A DNA stretch of 11,389 nt from DATDYW01 sp964574865 (GTDB lineage Bacteria > Patescibacteriota > Minisyncoccia > Phycocordibacterales > JAACPR01), in NCBI GenBank assembly GCA_964574865.1, contig CAZNOT010000016.1, positions 1 through 11,389 on the forward strand, in the 5' to 3' direction. The number at the start of each line of letters is the position of its first letter. Positions within the stretch are counted from its first letter, which is position 1. Under the pieces are notes generated by a model. It was not told the origin of the DNA and did not search any database. It worked only from the letters and a program-made list of their open reading frames with translations. Below are positions 1 to 8,048 of this stretch, one piece after another. The translations under genes were made by a program, and so were the position numbers.

Positions 1-392
1 GCCACGCTCGCCGCCACGGTCAGCCAGGCCGGTAGGACGAAGAAGCTGCTCAGGGGCAAAATGGAAACGTAGAGCGCCACGAGCTCGGCGGTGAGGGCGG
101 CGGCGATGGCGAAGGAGGCGGCGGCGCGGCCGAGGCGGGGCCAGGGGGCGGGGTCGATGCGGTCGCGCAGCGCCCAGAAGCAGACGAGGAAGCACCCGGC
201 CCAGAGGCCGGTCGCGGAGATCGCCGTGTCTGGGGCGTACCAAGGGAAGAACTGGAAGATTAATGTCGCCGGGTAGAACGCGATCACCGCCGCGATGAGC
301 TTGCGCCGGTGCCGCGAGTACCCCATCGCGAGTAGGACCAGAAAAATCGCCGCGAGGACGATGACGGTGAGCGATACGCCGGCGAATGACAC
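1..392 (-). CDS. Unrecognised multi-pass membrane protein (3' part outside window)
   Basis: The frame is open from a GTG at 392 to the window edge, giving 130 codons with no stop; the C-terminus is missing. The product is strongly hydrophobic. Likely membrane segments are at residues about 5-24, 32-51, 60-75 and 90-126, the last probably two helices, with short basic loops (SRHRRK at 26-31) between the first two. I recognise no catalytic motif or family; its job is unknown. GTG is chosen because an in-frame TAG lies 12 nt upstream and the nearby ATG at 400 is in another frame that soon stops. A TAGAAT -10 box ends 6 nt before the GTG, so the predicted transcription start is the G of the start codon. 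The gene follows the terminator behind dnaJ and should be its own transcription unit. The long hydrophobic frame and promoter support a real gene; identity is open. Confidence 0.72.
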   Translation of the reverse strand, partial: MSFAGVSLTVIVLAAIFLVLLAMGYSRHRRKLIAAVIAFYPATLIFQFFPWYAPDTAISATGLWAGCFLVCFWALRDRIDPAPWPRLGRAAASFAIAAALTAELVALYVSILPLSSFFVLPAWLTVAASV

Positions 393-404
393 GCGGGCAT
401 TCTA
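392..404 (-). promoter_or_regulatory. Predicted promoter giving a leaderless mRNA (membrane protein gene)
   Basis: On the minus strand a TAGAAT hexamer (399-404, 5 of 6 matches to TATAAT) is followed by GCCCGC and then the GTG start. With the -10 ending at -7, +1 falls on the first base of the start codon. The -35 is weak: TTGGGT sits 16 nt upstream. Prediction from sequence only. Confidence 0.5.
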
Positions 405-452
405 TCCCCTGTCGTCGCCAACCCAACGTTCCGGGTGTGGAAACAAAAAGAG

Positions 453-483
453 GTCGCCCCTCCCGCGGTACGGGAGGGGCGAC
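453..483 (-). terminator. Strong intrinsic terminator after dnaJ, probably bidirectional
   Basis: A perfect 13-bp inverted repeat (GTCGCCCCTCCCG at 453-465, CGGGAGGGGCGAC at 471-483) closes a 5-nt loop. On the minus strand it is followed by CTCTTTTTGTTT, a good U-rich tract, and begins 12 nt after the dnaJ stop. On the plus strand four Ts follow (484-487), so it could also stop antisense transcription. It marks the end of the grpE-dnaK-dnaJ transcript. Confidence 0.92.
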
Positions 484-495
484 TTTTGCGGAAAA

Positions 496-1344
496 CTAGA
501 CCCCTTCCTCTCGCAGCGTCTCGGCCGCCTTGCGGGCCTCGCGCGAGAGCTTCTTGGGCATCTGGATTTGGACGCGGAGGAAGAGGTCGCCGCGGGCGCG
601 GCCCGCCACGCCGCCGCGGTTTTTCACGCGGAGCACCTCGCCGTGAGTGACGCCCTCGGGGATTTTCACCTCGATTGTGCCGTCGAGCGTCTCGAAGTCG
701 CGGGTGCCGCCGAGGAGCGCCTCGGAGAGTTTCACCGGCAGCTCGGCGACGAGGTGGTGCCCCTCGCGGCGCAGCGTCTTGTGCGGCGCCACGCGGACGC
801 GGACGATGAGGTTGCCGGGGCGGCCATCCTTGACCCGCTCGCCCTTCTCGGGGACGCGGAAGGCGTCGCCGTCGTCGGTGCCGGGCGGAATCTCCATCTC
901 GAAGTCCTCGCGGCTGCCGTCGTCACGCGTGAAGCGCACCTGCTTCTTCGCGCCGAACACCGCCTCTCTGAACGAGACCTCGATGTCGATGCGGACGTCG
1001 CGCCCGCGGCGCGTGCGCGCACCGCCGCCGAAGAAGCTGCCGAGGATGTCGCCGAGGTCGAACTCGACGCCCTGCCCGCCGCCGAAGCCGGAGAAATCGA
1101 AGCCGCCGAAGCCGCCGCCCGGCGCGCCGCCAGCGGAAGGTCCGGCCGAACCGAAGCGGTCGTACTGCGCGCGCTTCGCGTCGTCCGAGAGCGTGGCGTA
1201 CGCTTCCCCCACCGCTTTGAACTTCTCAGCGTCGCCGCCGGAGCGGTCCGGGTGGTGCTGCTTGGCCTTCTCGCGGTACGCCCGCCTGATGTCCTCTTTC
1301 GAGGCTGTCCTCGGCACGCCGAGCGTCTCGTAGTAGTTCTTCAT
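496..1344 (-). CDS. dnaJ: J-domain co-chaperone DnaJ/CbpA-like, without zinc finger
   Basis: This is the 282-residue Hsp40 partner of DnaK: it delivers unfolded clients and stimulates DnaK ATPase. Seen: a J domain at residues 1-65 with HPD at 31-33, a Gly/Phe-rich linker at about 66-108, then the two beta-rich C-terminal substrate-binding domains (about 114-265). The cysteine-rich zinc finger (four CxxCxGxG repeats) that classical DnaJ inserts into the first C-terminal domain is absent: the chain runs straight from VFGAKKQVRFTR to the IPPGTDDGD segment with no cysteine. That makes it a class B (CbpA-type) protein, shorter than the roughly 370 residues of DnaJ, with a clipped C-terminus. The start at MKNYYETLGV is preferred over an in-frame ATG 24 codons upstream because J domains begin here and the extension is low-complexity and overlaps a hairpin. 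It is the last gene of the chaperone cluster, 78 nt after dnaK. No Shine-Dalgarno is visible. Confidence 0.95.
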   Translation of the reverse strand: MKNYYETLGVPRTASKEDIRRAYREKAKQHHPDRSGGDAEKFKAVGEAYATLSDDAKRAQYDRFGSAGPSAGGAPGGGFGGFDFSGFGGGQGVEFDLGDILGSFFGGGARTRRGRDVRIDIEVSFREAVFGAKKQVRFTRDDGSREDFEMEIPPGTDDGDAFRVPEKGERVKDGRPGNLIVRVRVAPHKTLRREGHHLVAELPVKLSEALLGGTRDFETLDGTIEVKIPEGVTHGEVLRVKNRGGVAGRARGDLFLRVQIQMPKKLSREARKAAETLREEGV

Positions 1345-1360
1345 TGTGGTGTTTGGAGCT

Positions 1361-1411
1361 CGGCTCTCGACCCGGAGCGGGGATTGGCCCCCGCTCCTCC
1401 GTCGCGAGCCG
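1361..1411 (-). promoter_or_regulatory. Large hairpin between dnaK and dnaJ, no U-tract
   Basis: The inner arms GGAGCGGGG (1374-1382) and CCCCGCTCC (1389-1397) pair perfectly over 9 bp around a 6-nt loop. The outer arms CGGCTCTCGAC (1361-1371) and GTCGCGAGCCG (1401-1411) pair over 11 positions with one mismatch. No T-run follows on the minus strand, so it does not look like a full terminator. It may attenuate, stabilise or process the mRNA and lower DnaJ relative to DnaK; this role is inference. Confidence 0.6.
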
Positions 1412-1422
1412 AACAAAACTGG

Positions 1423-3327
<1,905 letters not shown>

Positions 3328-3335
3328 AGTTTTTG

Positions 3336-3378
3336 GCTAGCGTGGTTAAGCGCGTCTTCTCGACGCGGGATCGCTAGC
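3336..3378 (-). promoter_or_regulatory. Nested inverted repeat in the leader of dnaK
   Basis: The outer arms GCTAGCG (3336-3342) and CGCTAGC (3372-3378) are exact reverse complements. Inside them a second exact stem, CGCGTC (3351-3356) with GACGCG (3362-3367), closes a 5-nt loop. The structure spans the 46-nt gap between the preceding stop codon (TAG at 3374-3376) and dnaK, ending 8 nt before its ATG. It has no U-tract and does not match CIRCE (TTAGCACTC-N9-GAGTGCTAA). It could be an RNA structure controlling dnaK translation; that is inference. Confidence 0.5.
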
Positions 3379-3718
3379 GGATGTTCGGGCCGCGGATTTT
3401 TTGAGTCTTGAGAACAATTTCGGAAAATGAAAGCCACTCGGATTCGACCGGCTTCGGGAGCGCGGCAGGCGCCTCCGGGACGGCGGTGGGGGCGACCGGC
3501 GCGGGGAGCGCCGCCATCGGTGCAGGAGACGGGGCTTCAATGACCTCGACGCCCGCGGCGACGAGCTCGGCGAGGAACGGTTCGACCTCGTGGGCCGCGA
3601 GCAGGCGGCGGCCGACGGGGCGGTAGCTCGCGCCGACCGCCCGCGCCGCAACGGCTTCCGCTCCCCCGCCGGAGCGGGTGAGGAAGACGACGATTCGGGT
3701 GGTGGCGAGCGCTCGCAT
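3374..3718 (-). CDS. Unrecognised small protein between grpE and dnaK
   Basis: A 114-residue frame with no family I can name. Residues 1-60 read like a compact alpha/beta domain: a hydrophobic strand (TRIVVFLTR, 7-15), a glycine-rich turn, an Ala-rich helix, and a second strand (GVEVIEAP, 56-63). Residues 62-92 are a Pro/Ala-rich flexible linker. Residues 93-114 form a distinct tail (EWLSFSEIVLKTQ, then basic KIRGPNIR) that looks like a short binding peptide. No signal peptide or clear membrane segment is seen. An in-frame ATG at 3727 is possible, but it lies inside a TAGAAT -10 box whose predicted +1 falls next to the ATG at 3718, so 3718 is preferred. It sits 25 nt after grpE and 46 nt before dnaK, which suggests co-expression with the chaperone genes; any role in that system is inference. 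Confidence 0.7.
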   Translation of the reverse strand: MRALATTRIVVFLTRSGGGAEAVAARAVGASYRPVGRRLLAAHEVEPFLAELVAAGVEVIEAPSPAPMAALPAPVAPTAVPEAPAALPKPVESEWLSFSEIVLKTQKIRGPNIR

Positions 3719-3731
3719 GGGCGGCATTCTA
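3718..3731 (-). promoter_or_regulatory. Predicted promoter giving a leaderless mRNA (small gene, dnaK, dnaJ)
   Basis: TAGAAT (3726-3731 on the minus strand) is followed by seven bases and then the ATG at 3718, putting +1 at or one base before the start codon. The -35 region is poor (TGGAAG-like). It could add a second, grpE-independent transcript for dnaK and dnaJ. Prediction only. Confidence 0.42.
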
Positions 3732-3743
3732 CAACGAAACTCG

Positions 3744-4294
3744 TCAGGCTTCCAGGTGGGCGACGGTGACCATCGCCGGGCGGAGGACGGAGGCGCCGCG
3801 GGCGTAGCCCTTCTGCGCGACGGCGACGACGAGGTCGTCCTGATCCGCGCTCTCGGCTTTGGCGGCGGCGACGGCCTGGTGGCGGGACGGGTCGAACCTC
3901 TCGCCGATTGCCTCGATGGGCGAAACGCCGAGCCGCGCCAATGCCGCGAGGAGCTGCGCGCGGACCATCTCGATGCCGCGGCGCCAGTTCTCGTCCGCTC
4001 TCTCCCACGCTTCCCTGTTCCCCATCGCCATATCGAACGCGTCGAGCGTCGGCAGGATTTCGGCGAGCACGTTCTCCTCGCCGAGCCCCACGGCGCGGGC
4101 GCGCTCCTCGTTGTGGCGGCGCGTGGCGTTCGCGAGGTCGGCCTGCGCGCGCTGCCAGCCGGCCATGTTGGCGGACTTCTCCTCCTCGGCTTTTGCCAGG
4201 CGCTCGCGCAGCTTCTTGATCGTGCGCTCTCCTACCGCCGCGTCTCCGGCCAGGTCGTCGCCGGCCTCGAGGTCGGGCGACTCCTCGTAGGTGA
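3744..4294 (-). CDS. grpE: Nucleotide exchange factor GrpE (N-terminus lost in gap)
   Basis: GrpE opens the DnaK nucleotide pocket and releases ADP. The visible 182 residues hold the long charged coiled coil (about residues 22-75 of the visible part, with GWQRAQADLAN), the four-helix bundle region (EILPTLDAFDMAM), and the C-terminal beta domain with GERFDPSRHQAV and the closing QKGYARGASVLRPAMVTVA signature. The start codon and perhaps an acidic N-terminal tail are in the N run. The visible length already approaches that of a complete GrpE, so little coding sequence is probably missing. It stops with TGA 25 nt before the next gene. Gene order grpE-small ORF-dnaK-dnaJ makes this the chaperone operon, placed directly behind the ribosomal protein cluster. 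Confidence 0.95.
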
Positions 4295-4394
4295 NNNNNN
4301 NNNNNNNNNNNNNNNNNNNNNNNNNNNNNNNNNNNNNNNNNNNNNNNNNNNNNNNNNNNNNNNNNNNNNNNNNNNNNNNNNNNNNNNNNNNNNN
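4295..4394. other. Assembly gap of 100 N
   Basis: Exactly 100 consecutive N, the conventional filler for a scaffold gap of unknown size. It interrupts rpsI within its last few codons on one side and grpE near its N-terminus on the other, so the true missing sequence is probably short. It should hold the rpsI stop, the intergenic sequence and the grpE start. Confidence 0.97.
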
Positions 4395-4786
4395 GACCAC
4401 TGGCCGCGCTTGCGGGCCTTCTTGAGGCCGAACTTGCGGCGCTCCTTGGCGCGCGGGTCGCGCTTGAGGTAGCCCTTCTTCTTGAGGCCGCCGCGGAGCT
4501 CCTTGTCCCACTCGATGAGGGCGCGACTGATACCGTGGCGGACCGCCTCGGCCTGGGCGTTGATGCCGCCGCCCGTGACCTTCACCGAGACGTCGAACGC
4601 TTGGGTGAGGTCGGCGAACGCGGCCGCGACGATCTGCTGGAGCGACTCGAGCTGGAAGTGCTCGGCGAGCGAGCGGTCGTTGATCACGTAGCCGGCGTCC
4701 TTCGTCGTCGGGGTGATGCGGACGCGCGCGGTCGCGGTCTTGCGACGGCCGACGGCCTCGATGTAGCGGGTTGCGGTAGCAGCCAT
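4395..4786 (-). CDS. rpsI: 30S ribosomal protein S9 (last codons in gap)
   Basis: S9 binds the 16S head, and its C-terminal tail reaches the P-site tRNA. The 130 complete visible codons contain the family core: AVGRRKTATARVRI near the N-terminus, VTGGGINAQAEAVRHGISRAL in the middle, and the basic tail DPRAKERRKFGLKKARKRGQW. The two bases left before the gap are TC, so the next residue is serine whatever the third base. This fits the usual (Q/F)SKR ending and means only about two residues plus the stop are missing. It starts 4 nt after rplM and is surely co-transcribed with it. The spacer is TTTT, and no Shine-Dalgarno is seen in the rplM 3' end. Confidence 0.96.
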
Positions 4787-4790
4787 AAAA

Positions 4791-5144
4791 CTAGTCGGTG
4801 ACGGTCAGGTTCTGGATAACTTTGTCGCGGAGCGTGTTCTTCGGGAGCATGCCGCGGACGACGCGGCGGTAGGCTTCGTAGTAGCCCTTGCGCGCGATTT
4901 CGCCCGCGAGGGTCTCGTGGGTGAGGCCGCCGGGGTGGCCGGAGTAGCGGGTCGAGGTGGAGGCGAGCTTGCCGTCTGCGTGGCGGGTCTTCGCGGCGTT
5001 CACGATGGCGACCTTGGTGCCCGAAACGAGGCGCGCGACGTAGTCGGCGCGGTGCTTACCCTGGAGCGCTTTGGCGGCAGCGGCGGCCACGCGGCCCATG
5101 GAGGTGCCGGCGGCGTCGATAGTCACGGTGTCGTCTTTCTTCAT
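4791..5144 (-). CDS. rplM: 50S ribosomal protein L13
   Basis: L13 is an early-assembly 23S rRNA-binding protein. This copy has 117 residues against about 142 in E. coli; it lacks the usual N-terminal extension (it begins about ten residues before the TSMGRVA segment) and the C-terminal tail, a compaction I associate with CPR ribosomes. Seen: GRVAAAAAKALQGKHRADY, the RYSGHPGG motif, and RRVVRGMLPKNTLRDKV. It is paired with rpsI as in most bacteria and lies 11 nt after rplQ. The leader reads CTAGCCAAAACCGCC before the ATG, with no Shine-Dalgarno; a CTAGCCAAAA stretch also precedes dnaK. Confidence 0.97.
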   Translation of the reverse strand: MKKDDTVTIDAAGTSMGRVAAAAAKALQGKHRADYVARLVSGTKVAIVNAAKTRHADGKLASTSTRYSGHPGGLTHETLAGEIARKGYYEAYRRVVRGMLPKNTLRDKVIQNLTVTD

Positions 5145-5155
5145 GGCGGTTTTGG

Positions 5156-5503
5156 CTAGACGAACTCGATCTGCGCCATTTTCGCGGCGTCGGACGCGCG
5201 AATCGGCAGCTTGATGATGCGCGTGTAGCCACCCTTGCGGTCGGCGTAGCGCGGCGCGACCTCTTTGAGGAGCTTCTTGGCCGAGTCGTCTCCGATCTTG
5301 GCGGCGACGAGGCGGCGGGCGGAGATGGTGCCGGCCTTGGCGTGAGTCAGGAGTTTCTCGACGATCGGGCGGACGGCCTTAGCCTTCGCCTCGGTCGTGA
5401 CGATGGCGCCGTGCTTGACGAGGGCCACCGCGAGGCCGCGCATGAGGGCGACGCGACCTTTGCGGTCGCGGTCGAATGACTTGATCTTGCGGTGGTGCCT
5501 CAT
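5156..5503 (-). CDS. rplQ: 50S ribosomal protein L17
   Basis: L17 sits near the peptide exit tunnel of the large subunit. At 115 residues it has the family opening MRHHRKIKSFDRDRKGR, followed by the LALVKHGAIVTTEAKAKAVRPIVEKLLT region and a C-terminal GGYTRIIKLPIRASDAAKMAQIEFV. E. coli L17 is slightly longer (127). It follows rpoA by 46 nt in the usual alpha-operon order. This gap is longer than its neighbours' and contains a promoter-like sequence, so rplQ-rplM-rpsI may also be transcribed separately from rpoA. Confidence 0.97.
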   Translation of the reverse strand: MRHHRKIKSFDRDRKGRVALMRGLAVALVKHGAIVTTEAKAKAVRPIVEKLLTHAKAGTISARRLVAAKIGDDSAKKLLKEVAPRYADRKGGYTRIIKLPIRASDAAKMAQIEFV

Positions 5504-5514
5504 TGGAGTGGCCT

Positions 5515-5543
5515 AAACTATCAGTGCGACGACGTACTGTAAA
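5515..5543 (-). promoter_or_regulatory. Possible promoter before rplQ
   Basis: On the minus strand TTTACA (5538-5543) is followed after 17 nt by TAGTTT (5515-5520), preceded by TGA as in an extended -10. Predicted +1 is about 5508, a leader of only about 5 nt. The -10 match is modest (3 of 6; an overlapping GATAGT at 5517-5522 matches 4 of 6 but with a 15-nt spacer). Confidence 0.35.
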
Positions 5544-5549
5544 GCGGGG

Positions 5550-6500
5550 CTAGCCCTTGAGGGAAAAGCCGCGCGCGGCGAGAGCCTCCTTAATCTCGGT
5601 GACACCTTTCGGGCCCATACCCTCGAGCTCGCGGATGTCGGACTCCTTCTTGCGGGCGAGGCCGCCGACGGTGCGGATACCGGCCTCGGCGAGAGCGTGC
5701 TCGACGCGACCCGACAGGCCGAGCTCCTCGATGCGGGCCTTGAGCGCCTCGCCGTCTTCGGCCGCGCCCTCGTTGGCCTCGAGCTTCGCCGGCACCTCGG
5801 ACTCCTCGCGGAAACCGACAACCGATTTGAGCTGCTGGATCATAATCTCGATGGCGTTCTCGAGCGCGCGGCGCGGGGTGATGGTGCCGTCGGTCTCGAT
5901 CGAGATGCGGAGGCGGTTGAAGTCCGTACGGTCGCCGACGCGCATGTTCTCAGTCTCGTAGGCGACGCGGCGGATCGGGGTGAAAATCGCGTCGATCGCG
6001 ATCTCGCCGACCTCGACGCGCTCCTTGTGCACGTCCTCCTTCGGCACGAAACCGAGACCCTTCTCGACGGTGATCTCCATGTCGAACGAGGAATCCTTAC
6101 CGGTGAGGGTCACGAGCGGGAGCTCCGGGTTCTTGATCTCAACTTGGCCGGGGACCTCGAGGTCCTTCGCGGTGAGGGTCTTGGCGCCCTTGGCCTTGAG
6201 GCGGAGCGTCTGCGCCTCGTCGGTCGCGAGCGAGACGCGGAGCTTCTGGACGTTGAGGATGATCGCCACAACGTCCTCCTTCACGCCCTCGAGGGTCGAG
6301 AACTCGTGCGGCACGCCGTGAATCTTGATGCGGGTGGCCGCGGCGCCCGGGAGGGACGACAGGATGACCCGGCGGAGCGAGTTGCCGAGCGTGTGGCCGA
6401 AGCCCGGGTAGAGGTCATCAATTTCGTAGACACCCTTGGTGCCTTCCTCGCGGGCAACGCGGGGCTTCGAAGGGAGGGCGATGGTGAAATCGAGAGACAT
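5550..6500 (-). CDS. rpoA: RNA polymerase alpha subunit
   Basis: The alpha dimer nucleates RNA polymerase assembly, and its C-terminal domain contacts UP elements and activators. The 316 residues hold a complete N-terminal domain (about 1-230, with GFGHTLGNSLRRVILSSLPG at 33-52 and the ENMRVGDRTDFNRLRISIETDG segment at 185-205), an acidic linker (about 231-254), and the helix-hairpin-helix C-terminal domain (about 255-316). In the C-terminal domain R265, the key DNA-contacting arginine of E. coli, is kept; the aligned N268 is His here, and the second HhH loop reads MGPKGVTEIK, keeping G and one K. The domain should still bind DNA, perhaps with altered specificity (inference). It starts 31 nt after rpsD, as in the alpha operon. 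Confidence 0.98.
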   Translation of the reverse strand: MSLDFTIALPSKPRVAREEGTKGVYEIDDLYPGFGHTLGNSLRRVILSSLPGAAATRIKIHGVPHEFSTLEGVKEDVVAIILNVQKLRVSLATDEAQTLRLKAKGAKTLTAKDLEVPGQVEIKNPELPLVTLTGKDSSFDMEITVEKGLGFVPKEDVHKERVEVGEIAIDAIFTPIRRVAYETENMRVGDRTDFNRLRISIETDGTITPRRALENAIEIMIQQLKSVVGFREESEVPAKLEANEGAAEDGEALKARIEELGLSGRVEHALAEAGIRTVGGLARKKESDIRELEGMGPKGVTEIKEALAARGFSLKG

Positions 6501-6531
6501 GGCGTGCGCTTAAAGCTAAGGTAAAAGAACG

Positions 6532-7134
6532 CTACTTGCGGAAGTGCTGGATCACCGCGTCGAAGTCTAGCTCGGAAGCGGTCTTATCGAACTCCGGCTC
6601 GGCCGCGACGGTCGCGGCGAGCGCGGAGACGTCGGCCTTGAGCCAGGCGGCGACGGTCAGGGTCTTGCTGCGCTCCTCGGCGGCCGCGAAGACGCCGGAG
6701 CTCTTGCTCCCCTCGCGCGCGGCGACCACGTCGCCCTTCGCGACGAGCGCCGACGGCACGCGAACCTTCTTGCCGTTGACGGTCACGTGGCCGTGGGAGA
6801 CGGCCTGGCGCGCGGCCTGGCGGGTCGGCGCGAATCCGGCGCGGAGGACGGCGGAGTCGAGGCGCATCTCGAGGCGGCGGAAGAGGTTCTGCGGCGCTTC
6901 GCTGCCCTTCTTGGCGATCGCCTCCTTAGCGTAGCGGGCGAGCTGGCCGGCGGTGATGCCGTAGGTGAAACGGACCTTCTGGATTTCCTTGAGGGCCTTG
7001 CCGTACGCCGAAATGCCGAAGGTGCGCTTCGGGGCCTTGCGCTCGAGGCGCAGGGCGTACTTCTGCGTCTGCGTCTTCTCGAAGACGGGGGCGCCGAGGC
7101 GGCGGGCGATCTTGTACTTGGGTCCGATTCGCAT
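6532..7134 (-). CDS. rpsD: 30S ribosomal protein S4, zinc-free short N-terminal form
   Basis: S4 is a primary 16S-binding protein that initiates 30S assembly. The 200 residues contain the S4 RNA-binding fold at about 89-137 (MRLDSAVLRAGFAPTRQAAR, VSHGHVTVNGKKVRVPS). The N-terminus (MRIGPKYKIARRLG) is shorter than the usual form and lacks the cysteine cluster (CxxC-type zinc site) of zinc-binding S4 proteins; I see no cysteine in the protein. The N-terminal block APVFEKTQTQKYAL is a form I associate with CPR S4. It starts 12 nt after rpsK, with no Shine-Dalgarno in the leader (CCTCACTTTTAT before ATG). Confidence 0.97.
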   Translation of the reverse strand: MRIGPKYKIARRLGAPVFEKTQTQKYALRLERKAPKRTFGISAYGKALKEIQKVRFTYGITAGQLARYAKEAIAKKGSEAPQNLFRRLEMRLDSAVLRAGFAPTRQAARQAVSHGHVTVNGKKVRVPSALVAKGDVVAAREGSKSSGVFAAAEERSKTLTVAAWLKADVSALAATVAAEPEFDKTASELDFDAVIQHFRK

Positions 7135-7146
7135 ATAAAAGTGAGG

Positions 7147-7575
7147 TTAGACGCGCCGAGGCTTACGCTTGGTCGGGCCGTTGAACGGGACGGGGGTCAT
7201 GTCCTTGATGGACTTAATCTGAACGCCGCGGGCGGTGAAGCTGCGGATGGCGGACTCGCGGCCCGCGCCGATTCCCTTGACCACCACGTCAATCATCTTG
7301 AGGCCGAGCGCTTCAGCTTTCTCGGCGAGCACCTCGCCAACCTTGGCGGCCGCGAACGGCGTGCCTTTCTTGGCGCCGGTGAAGCCGAGCGCGCCGGAAG
7401 ATGACTGCATGAGGGCGTTGCCGCGGGTGTCGGTCAGGAGAACCTTCGTGTTGTTGAAGGTAGCCTGGACGTAGAGCGTGCCCGCGTCGACGCGGCGGCG
7501 GCCGGTCTTCGATTTGGCGACGGCCTCCTGGCCCTCGGCCGGTGCGACGGTCTCTGCGGTGCGCTTCTTTCCCAT
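7147..7575 (-). CDS. rpsK: 30S ribosomal protein S11
   Basis: S11 lies on the 30S platform and helps shape the E site. The 142 residues include GTLYVQATFNNTKVLLTDTRGNAL, the SGALGFTGAKKGTPFAAAKVGE stretch, VKGIGAGRESAIRSF and the C-terminal DMTPVPFNGPTKRKPRRV. An N-terminal tail of about 30 residues (with an acidic, Ala-rich segment) is some ten residues longer than in E. coli. The start at 7575 is chosen because the frame upstream of it lies inside rpsM and gives an Arg/Ser-rich shadow sequence unlike S11. It is 19 nt after rpsM in the standard order. The leader ends CGAACGAACACC, A/C-rich and without a Shine-Dalgarno. Confidence 0.97.
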   Translation of the reverse strand: MGKKRTAETVAPAEGQEAVAKSKTGRRRVDAGTLYVQATFNNTKVLLTDTRGNALMQSSSGALGFTGAKKGTPFAAAKVGEVLAEKAEALGLKMIDVVVKGIGAGRESAIRSFTARGVQIKSIKDMTPVPFNGPTKRKPRRV

Positions 7576-7594
7576 GGTGTTCGTTCGTGTGCGG

Positions 7595-7975
7595 TTACTT
7601 CTTCTCGACGGTCTTCTTGCCCGATCCCATCGTCTTGCGGACGTTGCCCCGGACGGTTCGGGAGTTGGTCTTGGTGCGCTGGCCGCGGACGGGGAGTTTG
7701 CGCGCGTGGCGGCTACCCCGGTAGCACTGGATATCCTTGAGGCGCTTGACGTTGGCGCCAATTTCGCGCTTGAGGTCGCCCTCCAGGCGGAAGGATTCGA
7801 CGGACTCGCGGATCTTGGCCTCCTCGTCGGAGGTCAGCTCCTTAGGCTTGCGGCCGAAGTCGATCTTCAGGTTGCGGCAGATGCTCTGAGCGCGGGCGCG
7901 GCCGATGCCGAAAACAGAAGTCAGCGCCACTTCGAGGCGCTTCTCGTCCGGAATATTGATGCCCTGGATACGCAT
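7595..7975 (-). CDS. rpsM: 30S ribosomal protein S13
   Basis: S13 is in the 30S head, bridges to the 50S and contacts P-site tRNA through its basic tail. The 126 residues show MRIQGINIPDEKRLEVALTS, the helix-hairpin-helix VFGIGRARAQSICRNLKI, YRGSRHARKLPVRGQRTKTNSRTVRG, and a Lys-rich end (GSGKKTVEKK). It is the first gene after rpmJ; the 73-nt gap holds a promoter-like sequence, so it may begin a transcription unit running through rpsK, rpsD and rpoA. Confidence 0.98.
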   Translation of the reverse strand: MRIQGINIPDEKRLEVALTSVFGIGRARAQSICRNLKIDFGRKPKELTSDEEAKIRESVESFRLEGDLKREIGANVKRLKDIQCYRGSRHARKLPVRGQRTKTNSRTVRGNVRKTMGSGKKTVEKK

Positions 7976-8002
7976 TGGTTCGGCTTCGTAAAAGCGGTCG
8001 CT

Positions 8003-8031
8003 ACGCTAGCACGTGACTAAAAAACGGTCAA
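8003..8031 (-). promoter_or_regulatory. Predicted promoter of the rpsM-rpsK-rpsD-rpoA unit
   Basis: On the minus strand TTGACC (8026-8031) is followed by a 17-nt spacer and TAGCGT (8003-8008), preceded by TG at the extended -10 position. Five of six bases match the -35; the -10 is weak (3 of 6). Predicted +1 is near 7996, a leader of about 21 nt. The spacer contains TTTTTT about 20 nt after the rpmJ stop, which could add weak termination, but no convincing stem precedes it. Confidence 0.5.
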
Positions 8032-8048
8032 CGATCCCCGGCCTCGAG

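Noticed and set aside
1345..1416. Upstream start for dnaJ adding 24 residues
   Set aside because: J domains begin at MKxYYExLGV. The added part is low-complexity and encoded over the intergenic hairpin.
5697..7404. Plus-strand frames opposite rpoA, rpsD and rpsK
   Set aside because: Shadows of highly conserved ribosomal and polymerase genes with no motif of their own.
7576..7761. N-terminal extension of rpsK by 62 codons
   Set aside because: It overlaps rpsM in another frame and is Arg/Ser-rich. S11 begins properly at the ATG at 7575.
8009..8048. Terminator between rpmJ and rpsM at the T6 run
   Set aside because: I could build only a 3-bp stem before the T run. It is better explained as the spacer of the rpsM promoter.
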